From NCBI GenBank assembly GCA_020086605.1, contig JACBWW010000003.1:54178187-54242186 (forward strand): a DNA stretch of 64,000 bases. The letters run 5' to 3'. Shown here one piece after another: positions 52,601 to 62,180 of the stretch (position 1 is its first letter; each line of letters begins with the position of its first letter). Origin of the DNA: Lanius collurio. Taxonomy: Eukaryota > Chordata > Aves > Passeriformes > Laniidae. The notes beneath the pieces were generated by a model. The model was not told the origin of the DNA. It ran no database searches and saw nothing but the letters and a program-made list of their open reading frames with translations. The translations under genes and the position numbers were made by a program.

Positions 52601-55600
52601 AAATGAGATTACTGGGTGGTAGGAAGTAGTAAATGATCATAATTATTTTATATGGATGTTAGAAAAAAGTGAGTTAGAAACATTTTCTGTGGGAGACTTA
52701 AACATGTTTTCAGATCGGATCTTACTGTGATGTGTAAGTTTGTCCTGGAGCTGTTGTTCTTCTTTCCCTTTAAATAATTAGTGTTTATTAAAATCAGATT
52801 CTGCCTAAGCTTAAATAAAGCTTTTTTGTCAGCTTGTAAATCAGAAAGAATAAACAAACAAACAAAAGTAAGACTATCTGTGGCATGGGAGATTTTCTAC
52901 GCCATCCAGAGCATGTGCTTTCATATAAGCAATGTAGGTAGAAGGAGAGGGAACTTCCTGTTCTAACCTGGTAGGACTTGGTAGAGTAAGAAAAAAAGGA
53001 TGATGCATTTGCAGGAAGATCAATTTAGGTTTTTGTAGCCAGTTTAAAATAGATTGATTGATCAAAAGGCTGCTAAAAATAAATTTCAGCTTCTCTGTAG
53101 TTTAGGCTGCTTGTTGGAATTCAATTTGTCAGTAAATAAATTATTCATTTATACTTTTTCTTCATCAGGATTTTTAAATCGAGTAGACAAACAAATGCTA
53201 TGATATAGGGAAAATTAATTGACATTGGGAAAATTAATGGACAATTTCCTCTCTACAAGTCTTTAAAAATGTTTTCTTTTGTAGGTCTTGCCTTAACTTA
53301 CATTTTGGAAAACAGCTTTAAGCCTGAGGCAGGTGCAAGACCTGGAGTATCTAAAATTGGGATACTGATCACTGATGGGAAGTCCCAAGATGATGTTATC
53401 CCTCCTGCTAAAAACCTACGAGACGCTGGCATTGAGCTGTTTGCTATTGGTGAGTATTCTGCCATATCCATGTACATGTCCCATTGTACTCTGGAGTATT
53501 TGTATCAGTTGCTGTCTGTACTAAGGAAGGGTTCTTTTCTGCCTGGATCCAATAAGTATCATCATTAATTTGTATCTTTTGTAAACATTGCTCATAACAT
53601 TGCTGCTATAACTGGAATTTAGCAGTACACATGCATGCTACATTTTCATAAGACAGCTGAAAAATTCCACATATGCTGACAGAAATTAACTTCTTGAATT
53701 GACATCCTAAAAACGCAGCAATTTGTAGTTGGTCATTAAAACAAATAGAATTGGATATTAGTAATATTTTTTCAATCCCTGTGTATACAAGATTTTTTTC
53801 TTTCTCATTGCAAATATTTTCTTTATTTTTCTCTCCAATAAAAGGTGTAAAGAATGCAGATATAAATGAACTCAAAGAGATTGCCTCTGAGCCTGACAGC
53901 ACACACGTCTACAATGTGGCTGACTTTAACTTCATGCATACCATTGTTGAAGGCCTTACCAGAACAGTGTGCTCACGAGTAGAGGAACAGGAAAAGGAAA
54001 TCAAAGGTGAAAAGAAACAAAATTTTATGTAATTTATGATGAACATAGAGCTGCAAATCAAATACCTGCAGTTCTAGGCTGGCTTCTGGCACTAGACTCA
54101 TGAAATAAATGCTTTTTCTTGCAAGAAAGTATGTTGTCAGGGAAGTTATCTTCCTAGCTATCTTTTATTCTTGCTTAGATATCTCTGGACTTTTGCTCTC
54201 TGTCTTTAGTAGAGGTAAATATTATGGTACTTGGTAGTGTAAAATAATTTTAAAATGTACAGTCATTCTGCTGTAATTATTTCCAAGTGGTGGGTAAGGA
54301 AATCTTTTTGTAATACAGAGTATTGGTGATGAATTAGTTTAACAGCTGCACATGGAATTGTTACATTCATGCTGTGCTTTCCATCTCCTAACTTAATGTT
54401 TTTATTGTCTCATAAGTACTCAACAGTTTCTATTATTTAGATTGCTTTGTCCCTTCCTCTTGATGGATTTTTTTTTTCTCTTTCTTATTAACCACACACA
54501 AAAATATATTTTGGTTCATAGGAGAAGATGGCAGTGAAGAAAATTGTTCTTTTGTGAAAAAGCCTCCTCTGACTACAATTATTTTCTTTTCTGAACAAAA
54601 GAAATGGCTATGAAAAAATGTTGCAATTTGCCAGCTATGGTCCTACCTGTGAGGCCTTTCTTTCTGAAAGGTGGATTTTGTTTCTATTTATTGGTTTGTG
54701 ATTCCATATCATCAAAGAAATGCTGGGTGATTCTCTCTCTCTCTTGTAATATACATGGATAAATGGAAGATTTTATATATATATATATATGAAATACATA
54801 ATATATTATATATATATTCTATATAATCTACAGATAGATACAATATATATCAGTAGGAAAGGCTCTCTTGAGTGGGAGAGAATGGAAAAACCATGGATAG
54901 ATGAGACCTCTTTGTGGAAAAGAATGATTGCCAGAGGAGATGACCATTCACTCACTGTGTCTCTGACACTCAGGCAGTGTCAGTTTCCAACCTGCTGAGG
55001 AGCACAGGAGATCACAGCTGTTTATGTCCTTGTAGATTTTTCATGACTGGGAGGAAAGCAACCTGAAAAAAAATACCACAACAGAAAGGTCTGGAAATAG
55101 TGATGGGAGGAAGGTCAGGAAGGCTTAGTATTGTATTTTTGTCTTTTTTATATAAAGGTTTATGAAAGACCAGGGAGGTTTAGTCCCAGTGAAACGCCAT
55201 GTGCAGTACTCATTATTACTTCTTTGTTTCCACTGAAAATAACCTAAATAAGTGTGCCAATTACTTGATTTTCAGATGAGGAACAATATTTATAGCTTCA
55301 GCAAATACAATAAACCAAGTAACTATTATGCAGAAGGGAATAAAAATGTGCATTTTCTCCAACTTAGGAACGATTGCTTCTCTTGGGACTCCTTCAGATT
55401 TGGTCACGTCTGATGTAACAGCCAGAGGCTTCCGGGTGAGCTGGACCCATGCACCTGGCAAAGTGGAAAAATACAGGGTTGTGTACTACCCCTCTCGAGG
55501 AGGACAGCCAGAAGAGGTAAGAGGAGGAAAAGCTGCCCAAAAATTTTTAATGCAACAGGGTTACTAACCAGACAGGAAACCCATCATCTTATTTTAAATC

Positions 55601-58600
55601 CACCCTGAAATCCCCTATGTGGGCTTCAGAAAGCAGGCTGGTCATGCTGGATGGGGACAAAGGTTAGGGAGTAGCAGGGCTATGTGTCTGTCATACAATT
55701 TAAAGTAAATGTGCTATAATAATAAGCACTTTCGGGGGGTAGGGTGAAGTGCCTGCATTTTTTCTTACACATATGAGTACTTGAAACAATTCTACAGACA
55801 CCCCCTGCACAATTCTGTTTACAGGAACAGAAGAGGTAGGAGTTGATGATAAGCCAGATTTCAGTTCTAAGAAAAAATCATTCATAAAAGGAAGATGATA
55901 TGGGTGTGTATTTTGGGATATCTACAATTGGTCATTGACAATTTGGAGAGAGTTTTTTATTTTAAGATTTCAGTATTTTGGAGATGGGGAAAAATGCAAT
56001 GGAACAAGCTTTTGATTTCAGCTGACAACTTATCGAATTGAATGGAAAGATAAAAGAGAAAAGGATTTAACTAAGACTATATTTTGTTTCATTTTGTGCT
56101 AGAAACTTGTTTAGTATGGATATGTATTGATGTATTTTGATGTATTGATGTATTTTGGAGTACTCTGTGTGTATGTATGTATATGTGGTACTAAAGGAAT
56201 ATTTATGATAATATTATATCAAAAAGTGCCACATACACACTCCTAGACTGTATCCCATATACTTTATTCAGCTAGGATCTTCCTTTGTTCCAAATGGCGA
56301 TTTATATCAGATAAACATTTTGACTATTTATATGGTTGCTGTTTTTTTCAGACACTTTACTGTATATAAATGCAGCATGAACTGAACTTAATTACAGTGT
56401 AAAAATTGGATGAAAGAGGGATTGAGTGACGTGATGGTTATATAGTTTGCTTGCTTTATGCATATTTAGTTAAATTTTCTTTTGAACAGGTTGTGGTGGA
56501 TGGAAGTGTATCAACAGCAGTTCTGAAAAACCTGATGTCTTTAACTGAGTACCAGATAGCTGTATTTGCTATCTACTCCAATGCTGCAAGTGAGGGCCTC
56601 CGTGGAACGGAAACCACACGTGAGTATCCTTAGCATGCTTGTTGCAGATCTGACTGTCTGCATTTAATCAGGGTGTGTAAGCATTAGTCTTTGTGAAAAA
56701 TAAGCACAGAAGAGGATCTTTTTAAATTTACCTTCTTTTAGTGCATTTGCCTTAAATTAAATTTTGTTTGACTTAGGGCTAAGCTCCTAAGTCCAAATGC
56801 TCTGTGGATATTTAAAGAGTGAGAAAGGATTTATCTCTGGGCTGAACTTTGAAGTTGGTTGTATTGAACCCTAAACTAGAACATTCCTATGTTTTGGGTG
56901 TGGAGCCAAGCTTTAAAAACTAGGTTTTTAGCTGAAGATGATCTCATGAATTGAGGATTAAGTGGGACCAGAAATACCTGCATACGATTCCCACCAGTGC
57001 CAAAGGTTTCAAGGTAACTTTTGTAAGTTTCTTTTTCAATGATTTCATTATTTTCTGTCTGTAAAATGGTATCTTGGGATATTGTTAGACTTAATGCATT
57101 TACAGTTTCATGCATTTGTATGCAAAGTGCAGTTATTTTTTTACTAAATATGACAGATATTAGGAATGGAAGTAAAGAGTAACTTAATAGTTCAGACTAG
57201 GAGACAGGAAGTCCATATGTGACATATCCATAGCTGGTTTCTGCTGAAAGAACAGCACAGCAGGGCTCAAGCAATCTGTAAGATTTCTTCAGTGCTTTGA
57301 CAACATCCTGACCCACGTGATCAAGGAGCAAGCAAGAGAAGGTGCTCTGCTGTAGCTCCTACTTAGAAACAAAGAAGAACTGATGGCAGAGGAGGAGGAG
57401 ATCACATCCTATAAGCTCAGGAGAGGTCCCTACTGACAAGTTGGTAACCAGCTGACTGGAGGCTGGCATGGATTATCAAGAAACTTGTAACAAAACTCAG
57501 ATGTAAAAAGGAAGTGTATGTAGAAGAGATATAGAAGAAGAGGCAAATGACCCAGGAGAAGTTAAAGCTGCTGTCTGATCTTGCAGGGGTAAGTATAGGA
57601 AAGCCAAAGCCAATCTGGAGCTGAATCTGGCAAGCGACCTGTGGAGGAAAACAAGTTTAGCTTTATGCATTTCAACAAAGGGAAGTGCAAAGTCCTGCTC
57701 CTGGTGAGTGACAACTCCGTGTGTCAGAGCTGGAAGGCAGCTCTGCAGAGAAGGACCTGACTGTGTACCAGCAGAGCATCCTTGATAACACGGAGAAGAG
57801 AAGCCTCAGATGGTCTTGTCAATGTGTCAAAATCCCTTGTGAGGAAATGAAGGAGTGAGACAGACTTTTCTCTGTGGTGCTTATTAACAGGACAAGAGCC
57901 AATGGGCACAAATTAAAACCCCATGAAATTAAATCTGGACAGAAGAAGACACAGTTTGTTGTAATAGTGGTCAAACATTGGAATATATTGTCCAGAGAGG
58001 TTGTGAAGTCTGTCTCTCTGGTGATATTTCAAGCCAAACTTGAGGTTTTGAGGAACCTGCTTTAGCTGACCCTGACTGGACCGGGCAGTCAATTAGACCA
58101 GATGATCTCAAGAGGTGCCTTTCATCCTCAGTGGTTCTTTGGTTCTATGTCAGTGCCAATTTTCTCAATCTGAAAACAAAACAGAATCATATATAATTAT
58201 TTTTGACTTTTCTTTTAGTCTCAGTCTCCCAAATTGTCATCTCCATCCATGTTATACCCCATGAAACAGTGTTAGGACCTGTTTAATTTATGGAGGCTGA
58301 GAGAACAGTCACATACTGAGCCAACAGGACTGTTTTGTATTGCACCTGGTATTCCTTTGAAGTCACCCAGTCAAGTTCTGACGGAGCCCAGCCCTGCTGG
58401 CTTTCAGAGATCTGATCTGATCACACCCCAAGGTCATGCAGCATCGAGCATTTTATACGGCTGTCTTTGATAGGGTGTTGGAAGTCATAGTCTGACATGT
58501 GCAAGTGTTAATCACTGGACATGCTAAAAATGCCTGCAATTTTAAAGTATTTTCTTCCTATTCTAAGGGAGAACTATAGAAAATTGTACTTTACATTCCT

Positions 58601-61600
58601 GCCTGTGCATGAGGTACTGGCAGATTAAAACAGTCACCAATTGCATTTGTTTATACAGAATGTTGAAAATAGTTTGCAGGCATGTGAAATCTAAACAGAT
58701 ATATGCATATTGTAGAGATAAGTAGAAAGTCTTGTGATTTAATAGTCACTTCTAACTTGAAATACATATGATATGTATTCATGTTTTAATTTGCTAAAAA
58801 CATATTTTTGCTTGGTTTTTTCCAGCTATTTTCAGTCGGTTTAATTAATCCCTAAGTTACCTGAATATTTGCATAGTCTGGTAATTGTCCAAGATACAAA
58901 CCAGCATTATCTACTAGATATTTATGTTTGAGATTCAGAGCTCTTTGGTTGAAAATTCCAGTATAAAACACTACATTTTATTTCCAGTCACCTCTTTGTC
59001 AATTTTTATATATATTGACAGAATATCTACCAGATCCTGTTGAGAATTAAAGTGCAAGTCTTAAAGTTAGAGCTTGAGGATACTTTGCCCGTAGATTTTT
59101 TGGAATCAAAATAAGGGGAAGGAGAGGTGGTGGATACTCTCACTGTGACCCTGGGGCAGTTTGAATAGGAATGAGGCAATGTGGTGCCAAGAGGCTTCAG
59201 GATATCTCAACATATGGTTTCTTACTGTAGGTATCAGAAGTGGAGCTCTGAGCAAGGAGACTGATGTATGTCTGAAAATGTTCATGGGTAGTTCCTCCTA
59301 TAATTAGAAAAATTGTGAGAATTCATGGAAAGATAAATCAATACAAGAGAAAAAGGGTTTAGATAAGATGGAGGTAGGCTGTAGAAGGTTTGGAAGGGTA
59401 AATGGGGTAACCTGGAAGTGGAAACCCAAAGAGAAGTCTGGGTTGAAGTTTTACCACCATTTACAGACATGAGTGACAGACCGAGTAAACAGCCTAAATG
59501 AACAAGAAAGGATGAGGCTGCCATGGTGCTGTTAGAGCTATGTTAGAACTTGTTGAACATAATGTAAGAGATATACATGGAGATACCAACTTGACAGGGT
59601 GCAGCTTTTGCTCAGATGAGGAGATCAGAGAAGCTCTGTGACTAAAATTAGAATTTGTTCCTGAATTTTTGTGTGCAGGTCAGATTCTTCAGAATTTCAA
59701 ATAGGAAAAGGCAGTAAGCAATTGCCTTCTGTTTTTTCAGACCATTTTAGTCTTTTTGGGGACTATTCTCAGTGTATAAATTCCAAAGGAGAAGTCAAAG
59801 TTCCTTCATATCTCTGCATTTTCATGCCTGAATATTTCTTCATAATCGTGCCTGAATATTTTGATGGGATTCATCAGTGATGTACCAGCAGTGGAGAGGC
59901 CATGGGATGTTATTCTGTGAGAGGAGTAAAGTGAGGACAACCACAAAAGTGCAAAATACTAAAGAGTTATAGAAATGCAAAGAAACATTTGTAAAACCAG
60001 ATTGGTGCCATATTCTGGTATCAGTGCCTTAAGTTCATGAGTAAACTTCCTTATGTTGTTTGAATTTCACTCATCCTGCTCTTGCTTGCCAGGTTAGCAT
60101 TTGCCGTGATTTGCAATGGGTGATCTTTCCCATATTCGTAGAATCCCACTGATACAGGCCTTGGTGCCAGTTTGGACAGTCCAGGCTTTAACAGGCAATA
60201 GTTTATAGCCACAATATTTTGATGTGTGCAGTGTGCTCATCCAGGGTTTTTCCAGGGTGTTGTACCTCTTGACTGTCACATCCATACCCTGACTGGGTCC
60301 TACTCCCAGAAAGAGTGTGGGTGTGACTCCCTTAAAACTGCTACTGATTCCTAATAGCAACTGTGCTGAAATGCTTTGAGAGGCATAAATCTGCCCTGGC
60401 ATTAGAATTGGTTTGGGTTAGCATTTCCGTGTTTCTTTAATTTTGAATTCTTTTATGCACTTCTTTGTAGGATACAGACAGCACTTCCATGCCTGGAGAA
60501 AGCTATATTCCTTTGTGTTTCCTGGGTAAAACAGGGTAACAGCTGGTTGTTCAAGTGAGACAACTGAAGTGTCTGTCTCTTGCTCCTCTGTAGTTGCCTT
60601 GCCAATGGCGTCGGATCTGCAGCTGTACGACGTGTCCCAGAGCAGCATGAGGGTGAGGTGGAAGGGAGTCATGGGTGCCACAGGGTACATGATCCTGTAT
60701 GCTCCACTCACAGAAGGATTGGCAGCAGATGAGAAGGAGGTGATGTATTGTGCTTTCATTCGAGTAGCAGTTAGAAAAAAAAAATCAGTCTTTTAAAGAA
60801 TAAAGTAGTACATGTCCTTTAACCTCCAATGTGATCAGCAAATTCTTGGGTGTTTTTCCATGACTTGATTAAGTAGTGTATGTGTCACAGGCTATGAATA
60901 AAGTACAAGTGACAATTGGTTATTTTTATGTCATTGTCATAAAAATGCAACAAATTTGACTGATTTAAGTGAAATTTTTGAAACTTTTGAAATTCTATAT
61001 AAAGTGATACTCTATCATCATATGGAACTAACACTCATAGAAAAAAACAAGTAAAACTGAGATATCTCCTAAGTGTGCTATCAGAAGAATATGAAGTTTA
61101 GCCTCTGTTCTTATATGTAAAGCCTTTAAATGTAAGTAAAATCTGTAGGTCTAAAAGAAGACCTTCATTGGTTTTCTTTTAGTTCTTTTCAACCTTTAAA
61201 TTTAAAAATAATGTCTTTCATCAAAAGTGATTTTAGGAGACATTCTTTAAAAGGATAAGAAGGTGGGACAAGGTAAAGTCTAGTCTTCTGTCACTAGCGT
61301 AGTAAAACCAATGGAACTTCTGGCCTAGGATTTAAAAGTTTTTATGCTCAAGTTTTTATATGTGTAGTTAAGGTTAAATACAACATCTGTGTCCAAGCAA
61401 GACCACTATAAAGCATGCAGGGACATGTGAACTTGTGAAGACAGCATGAAGCTGCTGAAAGCCAGCACAGACTTGTACTCACTGCTAAAGCAGTGGCTGT
61501 GAGCACATAATTCTGTTAAAAATGAGGCCTCTCTGAGAGATGGCTGCTTCAGGAGGACTGAGCTTTACCCCAAAGAAATAAATACAGTCCATGTTAATGT

Positions 61601-62180
61601 GGTTCTCCATGAATAGGTGGAGGAGGAAAATACAAATAGCAGCAAATCTGAGCCTCAGTGTGCATAGAAATCATTTCCTCAATGAGTTCATGTAATTTTC
61701 AGGTCTGTGACTGAAGATGAACCAAAGTGTAGAGGGGAATGGGAATAACAAAATGTAGACAGGAAAAAGCTGCTCAATCTGGAGAAGCATATTTTGTCAT
61801 TACTAATGTGATTAGTCACTTTTAAAGTCCTTTTACCTATGTGTTGGCTTTTGGCTTTTTGAAATTTTAATCTCTTGATTATTGTGCAAAATCCCAAAAT
61901 CTTGGGCAGAGCACTGCAGGCACAGTGTCACACAAATGCTCAGCAGAACATTTGATCGTGTATCTAATTTCAAGTGTTTAACTGGTATTATTCCTCATTA
62001 TGAGCTGATTCAGAAATAATGTGTCTTTTTTTTATTCATGGTGTTTTTAGATAAAAATTGGGGAGACCTCAACAGATCTCGAACTGGATGGACTGTTGCC
62101 AAATACAGAATATACAGTCACAGTTTATGCCATGTTTGGAGAAGAAGCTAGTGATCCCCTCACAGGACAAGAAACTACAT
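19549..62180 (+). CDS. COL14A1: Collagen alpha-1(XIV) chain (undulin), 5' part, 12 coding exons
   Basis: COL14A1 is a secreted FACIT collagen that binds the surface of collagen I fibrils and regulates fibril diameter in tendon, skin and other connective tissue. Twelve exons bounded by GT and AG join into one open frame of 531 codons plus one base. Visible domains are a signal peptide (about residues 1-28), FN3-1 (about 30-116), a charged linker (117-146), VWA (about 151-335), FN3-2 (about 352-439) and FN3-3 (about 440-531). The VWA has the metal-site motif D164-G-S166-W-S168, the GGNTLTG loop (232-238) and ITDG with D268. C151 and C335 bracket it, as in related FACIT VWA domains. Stretches such as [20 protein letters not shown] match vertebrate COL14A1 as I remember it, rather than the paralogue COL12A1. 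No frameshift or internal stop is seen. The full protein is roughly 1,800 residues, so the gene continues past the window. Confidence 0.95.
19637..25249 (+). other. COL14A1 intron 2
   Basis: A GT-AG intron of 5,613 bases, phase 1. No recognisable repeat family or gene inside. Confidence 0.85.
25250..25366 (+). CDS. COL14A1: COL14A1 exon 3: first half of FN3-1
   Basis: It lies between acceptor TTGCAG and donor TCAG|GTAAAA, is 117 bases long and has phase 1 at both ends. It encodes residues 30-68, beginning VSPPTRLRY and containing the FN3 B/C-strand signature SVQISWKAP with the core tryptophan, then [10 protein letters not shown]3 domains of this collagen contribute to matrix and proteoglycan binding. 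Confidence 0.93.
25367..26469 (+). other. COL14A1 intron 3
   Basis: A GT-AG intron of 1,103 bases, phase 1, lying inside FN3-1. Nothing recognised in it. Confidence 0.88.
26470..26613 (+). CDS. COL14A1: COL14A1 exon 4: second half of FN3-1
   Basis: The acceptor is CTGTAG and the donor AGAA|GTACGT. The exon is 144 bases, phase 1 at both ends, and encodes residues 69-116. It carries the typical FN3 end: the conserved [17 protein letters not shown], in which the tyrosine-corner region is recognisable, then [10 protein letters not shown]. The intron inside this FN3 is phase 1, unlike the phase 0 introns inside FN3-2 and FN3-3. Confidence 0.93.
26614..29756 (+). other. COL14A1 intron 4
   Basis: A GT-AG intron of 3,143 bases, phase 1. 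It contains a 23-base tandem duplication at 28045-28090. No gene is supported. Confidence 0.88.
28045..28090 (+). repeat. 23-bp tandem duplication
   Basis: Two adjacent 23-base copies, each starting GAATTTTG and ending TTCCCAAATC plus one base, differ at three positions. A recent small duplication in intron 4. Confidence 0.9.
29757..29843 (+). CDS. COL14A1: COL14A1 exon 5: charged linker between FN3-1 and VWA
   Basis: The acceptor is TTACAG and the donor GAAG|GTCAGA. The exon is 87 bases, phase 1 at both ends, residues 117-145. It encodes a lysine-, arginine- and glutamate-rich, proline-containing segment ([20 protein letters not shown] and onward) with one N-glycosylation sequon, N138-A-S140. 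It is probably a flexible spacer. It is the least conserved part of the visible protein against the human sequence as I recall it. It is followed by the very large intron 5. Confidence 0.88.
32103..32975 (-). mobile_element. CR1 LINE, 3' part
   Basis: The copy starts at its 3' terminus with AGAATCATAGAATCATTAGA, the reverse of the ATTCTATG-type CR1 end. It continues through reversed family signatures such as AAGGTCTCCCCTGAGCCTCC, TTTTTGTAGTGAGGGGCCCA and TTGGCCTTCTTGGCCACCTG. About 870 bases are preserved, with similarity clearer than in the intergenic copies. Read on the minus strand, [15 protein letters not shown] and [20 protein letters not shown] are recognisable C-terminal ORF2 remnants. 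It is 5'-truncated. Confidence 0.95.
34575..35320 (-). mobile_element. Avian ERVL-type LTR retrotransposon fragment
   Basis: Several blocks resemble a common avian ERVL-type repeat as I remember it: a GGTTGAGATAAAGACAGGGA block near 34717, a CTCAGCTTGACCTCCTCCCA block near 34884, and AAGTTTTCCCAGAGGTGCCA near 35188 followed by GCCACCCTGCAGTCTC and CAAACACCCAATAC. The family's usual forward reading appears to be on the complementary strand, hence the minus call. No coding region is recognisable. Exact ends and target-site duplication were not determined. Confidence 0.6.
38871..38917 (+). repeat. Short tandem repeat, unit about TTGCAGTGACAT
   Basis: Three consecutive imperfect copies of a 12-15 base unit containing GCAGTGACA, in intron 5. 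Confidence 0.75.
41563..42249 (-). other. Unassigned 228-codon open frame in intron 5
   Basis: This is the longest ATG-started open frame in the window. It is antisense to COL14A1 and lies in A+T-rich DNA, where stops should be frequent. The predicted product has a polar, basic N-terminal half and a hydrophobic stretch near residues 148-172 (including [12 protein letters not shown]). I recognise no domain, signal peptide or match to a known family, and no promoter or splice context points to a gene. It could be chance, an old retroelement remnant or an unannotated antisense transcript. Confidence 0.15.
42890..43499 (+). mobile_element. CR1 LINE, left part of interrupted copy
   Basis: CR1-type sequence on the + strand: GAAGCACAGAGCTCTGCCCT, GGGGAGGAATAATCCCAGGC, AAGGCAAACAGCCTCCTGGG, then GGCTTGGAGCATCTTTCATG, shared closely with the copy at 9.7-10.8 kb (compare 10370-10389). 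It runs to GAGGGTGGTAAAATGTAGCA, where the family continues with an ACATTGGAACAGGCTG-type block that is instead found after 43945. Confidence 0.82.
43508..43922 (+). mobile_element. Solo-LTR-like insertion within CR1
   Basis: The segment interrupts a CR1 copy. It carries TATAAAAG at 43834-43841, AATAAA at 43856-43861 and a CA end after CCCCAA at 43917, the order expected of a retroviral LTR's promoter, polyadenylation signal and 3' end. A TG at 43517 would give an LTR of about 400 bases. No internal retroviral genes are seen, so it would be a solo LTR. The 8-base direct repeat AGTAAAAC flanks the segment (43500-43507 and 43923-43930) but does not abut TG...CA ends, so the true boundaries are uncertain. 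Confidence 0.6.
43946..44095 (+). mobile_element. CR1 LINE, right part (3' end) of interrupted copy
   Basis: CR1 resumes with GACGCAGGCTGTGGAGTCTT, then GACTGGACATGGTCCAGAGC, AACTCAAGAGGTCCCTTCCC and CCCTGTGATCCTGGAGG, the diverged 3' end of the same element as the left part. Confidence 0.8.
48150..48412 (+). other. Possible cryptic terminal exon in intron 5
   Basis: A good-looking acceptor (TTATTCCCTTTTAG before 48150) is followed about 240 bases later by AATAAA (48392-48397) and T/G-rich sequence. Joined to exon 5 it would add seven residues and a TAA stop at 48170-48172, ending the protein after FN3-1 and the linker. Such acceptor-plus-AATAAA pairs arise by chance in A+T-rich introns, so this is only a candidate. 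Confidence 0.12.
50960..51115 (+). CDS. COL14A1: COL14A1 exon 6: start of VWA domain, metal-site motif 1
   Basis: The acceptor is TTACAG and the donor GTAG|GTGAGG. The exon is 156 bases, phase 1 at both ends, residues 146-197. It holds C151, likely partner of C335, and the first VWA strand [14 protein letters not shown], with the metal-ion-dependent adhesion site residues D164, S166 and S168. The helix [14 protein letters not shown] follows. All metal-binding residues of the motif are present. Confidence 0.95.
51116..51813 (+). other. COL14A1 intron 6
   Basis: A GT-AG intron of 698 bases, phase 1. Nothing recognised inside. Confidence 0.9.
51814..51933 (+). CDS. COL14A1: COL14A1 exon 7: VWA domain
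   Basis: The acceptor is TTTAG and the donor ACAG|GTACTG. The exon is 120 bases, phase 1 at both ends, residues 198-237. It carries the second core strand [16 protein letters not shown] (its start is split with exon 6) and ends in the conserved YKGGNTLTG loop that supplies the metal-site threonine. Confidence 0.95.
51934..53284 (+). other. COL14A1 intron 7
   Basis: A GT-AG intron of 1,351 bases, phase 1. It contains a T20 run at 52478-52497. Confidence 0.9.
52478..52497 (+). repeat. Poly-T run (20)
   Basis: An uninterrupted mononucleotide T run in intron 7. Confidence 0.9.
53285..53449 (+). CDS. COL14A1: COL14A1 exon 8: VWA domain, third metal-site motif
   Basis: The acceptor is TTGTAG and the donor ATTG|GTGAGT. 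The exon is 165 bases, phase 1 at both ends, residues 238-292. It encodes the helix [18 protein letters not shown], the core strand [14 protein letters not shown] with the metal-site D268, and the strand GIELFAIG. Confidence 0.95.
53450..53844 (+). other. COL14A1 intron 8
   Basis: A GT-AG intron of 395 bases, phase 1, the shortest in the window. Nothing recognised inside. Confidence 0.9.
53845..54006 (+). CDS. COL14A1: COL14A1 exon 9: end of VWA domain
   Basis: The acceptor AATAAAAG has an A-rich stretch right before the AG but a long pyrimidine tract just upstream. The donor is AAAG|GTGAAA. The exon is 162 bases, phase 1 at both ends, residues 293-346. It encodes [20 protein letters not shown], the final VWA helix, and C335, which probably pairs with C151. 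It ends in an acidic and basic stretch (EEQEKEIK) that links to FN3-2. Confidence 0.95.
54007..55367 (+). other. COL14A1 intron 9
   Basis: A GT-AG intron of 1,361 bases, phase 1. It holds a TA-rich microsatellite near 54771-54830. Confidence 0.9.
54771..54830 (+). repeat. (TA)n microsatellite, interrupted
   Basis: A perfect TA run of 17 bases (54774-54790) is followed by further ATATAT stretches to about 54830. Confidence 0.85.
55368..55516 (+). CDS. COL14A1: COL14A1 exon 10: first half of FN3-2
   Basis: The acceptor is AACTTAG and the donor AGAG|GTAAGA. The exon is 149 bases, entering in phase 1 and leaving in phase 0, residues 347-396. It contains the FN3 core [20 protein letters not shown] with its tryptophan and tyrosine. 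The join to the next exon gives PEE-VVVDG, an uninterrupted match to the family. Confidence 0.93.
55517..56489 (+). other. COL14A1 intron 10
   Basis: A GT-AG intron of 973 bases, phase 0, splitting FN3-2. It has short TGTATTGATGTATT-type repeats near 56125-56160. Confidence 0.9.
56490..56619 (+). CDS. COL14A1: COL14A1 exon 11: second half of FN3-2
   Basis: The acceptor is GAACAG and the donor CACAC|GTGAGT. The exon is 130 bases, phase 0 in and phase 1 out, residues 397-439. It carries [19 protein letters not shown], the typical FN3 F-strand with tyrosine corner, then GLRGTETT at the domain end. Confidence 0.94.
56620..60593 (+). other. COL14A1 intron 11
   Basis: A GT-AG intron of 3,974 bases, phase 1, between FN3-2 and FN3-3. 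It contains a plus-strand CR1. Nothing else is recognised. Confidence 0.9.
57440..58147 (+). mobile_element. CR1 LINE, internally deleted
   Basis: The left part (about 57575-57635) resembles the CR1 segment before the reverse transcriptase: TAAGTATAGGAAAGCCAAAG then GAGCTGAATCTGGCAAGC. It then jumps to the C-terminal and 3' region: TTCAACAAAGGGAAGTGCAA (57672), GTGGTCAAACATTGGAATAT, AGACCAGATGATCTCAAGAG, ending at TGGTTCTTTGGTTCTATG. The reverse-transcriptase core is missing. The left edge is approximate and could reach about 57270. Confidence 0.82.
60594..60739 (+). CDS. COL14A1: COL14A1 exon 12: first half of FN3-3
   Basis: The acceptor is CTGTAG and the donor GGAG|GTGATG. The exon is 146 bases, phase 1 in and phase 0 out, residues 440-488. 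It begins LALPMASDL and carries [20 protein letters not shown], the FN3 core. Its GC content is higher than that of its neighbours. Confidence 0.94.
60740..62050 (+). other. COL14A1 intron 12
   Basis: A GT-AG intron of 1,311 bases, phase 0, splitting FN3-3. Nothing recognised inside. Confidence 0.9.
62051..62180 (+). CDS. COL14A1: COL14A1 exon 13: second half of FN3-3 (last exon in window)
   Basis: The acceptor is TTTTTAG and the donor TACAT|GTAGGT. The exon is 130 bases, phase 0 in and phase 1 out, residues 489-531. It encodes [20 protein letters not shown] and ends in the domain-closing GQETT. The next exon should supply two bases to finish the split codon, and no such exon is visible before 64,000. 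Confidence 0.94.

Noticed and set aside
54522..54612. Possible extra exon in intron 9 after TTCATAG
   Set aside because: It is open for about 30 codons in the right phase, but there is no convincing donor before the TGA and no similarity to COL14A1 in other species as I know it.
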